A stretch of 64,000 nt of DNA, taken from the NCBI RefSeq assembly GCF_014650775.1, contig NZ_BMVP01000002.1, forward strand, positions 248,001-312,000, in the 5' to 3' direction. Each line of letters opens with the position of its first letter. Position 1 is the first letter of the stretch. Positions 63,253 to 64,000 of the stretch are shown here, one piece after another. The translations under genes and the position numbers were made by a program. Under the pieces are notes generated by a model that worked only from the letters and a program-made list of their open reading frames with translations, ran no database searches and was not told the origin of the DNA. This DNA is from Streptomyces cirratus. GTDB lineage: Bacteria > Actinomycetota > Actinomycetes > Streptomycetales > Streptomycetaceae.

Positions 63253-64000
63253 GTGAGGACAGCGACACTGGGACCGGCGCAACGCGCCGAGGCGCTCGCC
63301 GCAATGGCCGAACGCGAACTGGACGTGCTGGTGGTCGGCGCGGGCGTGGTCGGCGCCGGAACCGCGCTCGACGCCGTCACCAGAGGCCTGTCGACCGGCC
63401 TGGTGGAGGCCAGGGACTGGGCGTCGGGCACGTCGAGCAGGTCGAGCAAGCTGATCCACGGCGGCCTCAGGTACCTGGAGATGCTCGACTTCGCACTCGT
63501 GCGCGAGGCGCTGAAAGAGCGCGGCCTGCTGCTGGAGCGGCTGGCCCCGCACCTGGTCAAGCCCGTGCCGTTCCTCTACCCGCTCCAGCACAAGGCCTGG
63601 GAGCGGATCTACGCGGGCTCGGGCGTGGCCCTCTACGACGCGATGTCGGTCTCCAGCGGGCACGGGCGGGGCCTGCCGACCCACCGGCACCTCTCGCGCA
63701 AGCGCGCGCTGCGGATCGCGCCCGCGCTGCGCAAGGACGCGCTGGTCGGGGCCCTGCAGTACTACGACGCCCAGATGGACGACGCCCGGTACGTGACCAC
63801 GCTGGTGCGGACGGCCGCGGTGTACGGGGCGCACTGCGCCAACCGGGCGAGGGTGATCGGCTTCCTGCGCGAGGGCGAACGGGTGGTCGGGGCGCGGGTG
63901 CGGGACGTCGAGGGCGGCGGCGAGTACGAGATCCGCGCCAAGCAGATCGTGAACGCCACCGGGGTGTGGACGGACGACACACAGGCGCTGATCGGGGAGC
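63253..64000 (+). CDS. glpD: Glycerol-3-phosphate dehydrogenase, 3' end outside the window
   Basis: At least 249 codons from GTG 63253, open to the window end. It reads VRTATLGPAQRAEALAAMAE, then the FAD motif VLVVGAGVVGAGTALDAVTR near residue 30, TSSRSSKLIHGGLRYLEMLD (family signature), VKPVPFLYPLQ and ALQYYDAQMDDARYVTTLVR. It oxidises glycerol-3-phosphate to dihydroxyacetone phosphate at the membrane, passing electrons to the quinone pool. The ribosome site GGGAGG lies five bases before the start, directly behind the hairpin array. Confidence 0.95.
   Translation, partial: MRTATLGPAQRAEALAAMAERELDVLVVGAGVVGAGTALDAVTRGLSTGLVEARDWASGTSSRSSKLIHGGLRYLEMLDFALVREALKERGLLLERLAPHLVKPVPFLYPLQHKAWERIYAGSGVALYDAMSVSSGHGRGLPTHRHLSRKRALRIAPALRKDALVGALQYYDAQMDDARYVTTLVRTAAVYGAHCANRARVIGFLREGERVVGARVRDVEGGGEYEIRAKQIVNATGVWTDDTQALIGE

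Noticed and set aside
61728..63560. A 610-residue minus-strand reading that extends the UDP-sugar dehydrogenase through the glpD leader
   Set aside because: The Rossmann motif begins directly after ATG 62957, and the extension is antisense to glpD and the hairpin array.

Overview
The window is chromosomal DNA from a high-GC actinomycete, almost certainly a Streptomyces. The evidence is very high GC, many GTG starts, a complete S10-spc-alpha ribosomal supercluster, a recognisable BldM response regulator behind a sigma-BldN-type promoter (CGTAAC-N16-CGTTGA), a WhiB-like protein, a GroES-GroEL1 operon with two CIRCE operators, and several genes whose -10 box sits 6-7 bases before the start codon (leaderless mRNAs). 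All family names come from reading the sequence; no search was run.

Layout. (1) 1-6.5 kb is accessory: a partial helix-turn-helix gene that runs off the window, then a minus-strand polymorphic-toxin unit (ESX/T7SS-like helical protein, 1532-residue RHS/YD-repeat protein with an exchangeable C-terminal toxin, immunity protein of the CDI-immunity type). (2) 6.6-7.8 kb: a one-helix membrane protein. (3) 8.2-17.9 kb: S10 and spc clusters rpsJ-rplC-rplD-rplW-rplB-rpsS-rplV-rpsC-rplP-rpmC-rpsQ, rplN-rplX-rplE-rpsZ-rpsH-rplF-rplR-rpsE-rpmD-rplO, then secY-adk-map-infA-rpmJ-rpsM-rpsK-rpoA-rplQ-truA to 25.4 kb. (4) 25.4-31.1 kb: ABC-F ATPase, GT87-like mannosyltransferase, rplM-rpsI, glmM. (5) 31.1-44.8 kb: DUF389 protein, coaA, lipoprotein, glmS, acpS, NAD(P)HX repair enzyme, alr, alpha/beta hydrolase and the tsaE/tsaB/rimI/tsaD group that makes the tRNA t6A modification, with a catalytically degenerate YkuD-like protein between. 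(6) 44.8-50.7 kb: membrane protein, THUMP-like methyltransferase, two overlapping polysaccharide-deacetylase lipoproteins, a VOC protein, a 176-bp MITE and a SEDS (FtsW/RodA) gene. (7) 50.8-53.1 kb: groES-groEL1. (8) 53.2-58.2 kb: ester-cyclase-like protein, SDR, LysR regulator, Wbl protein, bldM, ECF sigma factor. (9) 58.3-61.1 kb: guaB and guaB3. (10) 61.1-64 kb: small membrane protein, a UDP-sugar dehydrogenase homologue lacking the catalytic Cys, and the start of glpD behind four tandem UNCG-tetraloop hairpins.

Functionally the window joins translation machinery, protein export (secY), peptidoglycan precursor supply (glmM, glmS, alr, SEDS protein), tRNA t6A synthesis, chaperonins and developmental regulation. 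From memory, the gene order resembles the Mycobacterium tuberculosis rpoA-truA-...-rplM-rpsI-glmM-glmS-...-alr-tsaE-tsaB-rimI-tsaD-groES-groEL1-whiB3-sigD-guaB2-guaB3 region, except that the mycobacterial ESX-4 genes between truA and rplM are replaced here by an ABC-F ATPase and a mannosyltransferase. The least explained items are the toxin island, the UNCG hairpin array, the two enzyme-fold proteins without catalytic Cys, the MITE at a stop codon, and structured leaders in the ribosomal cluster.
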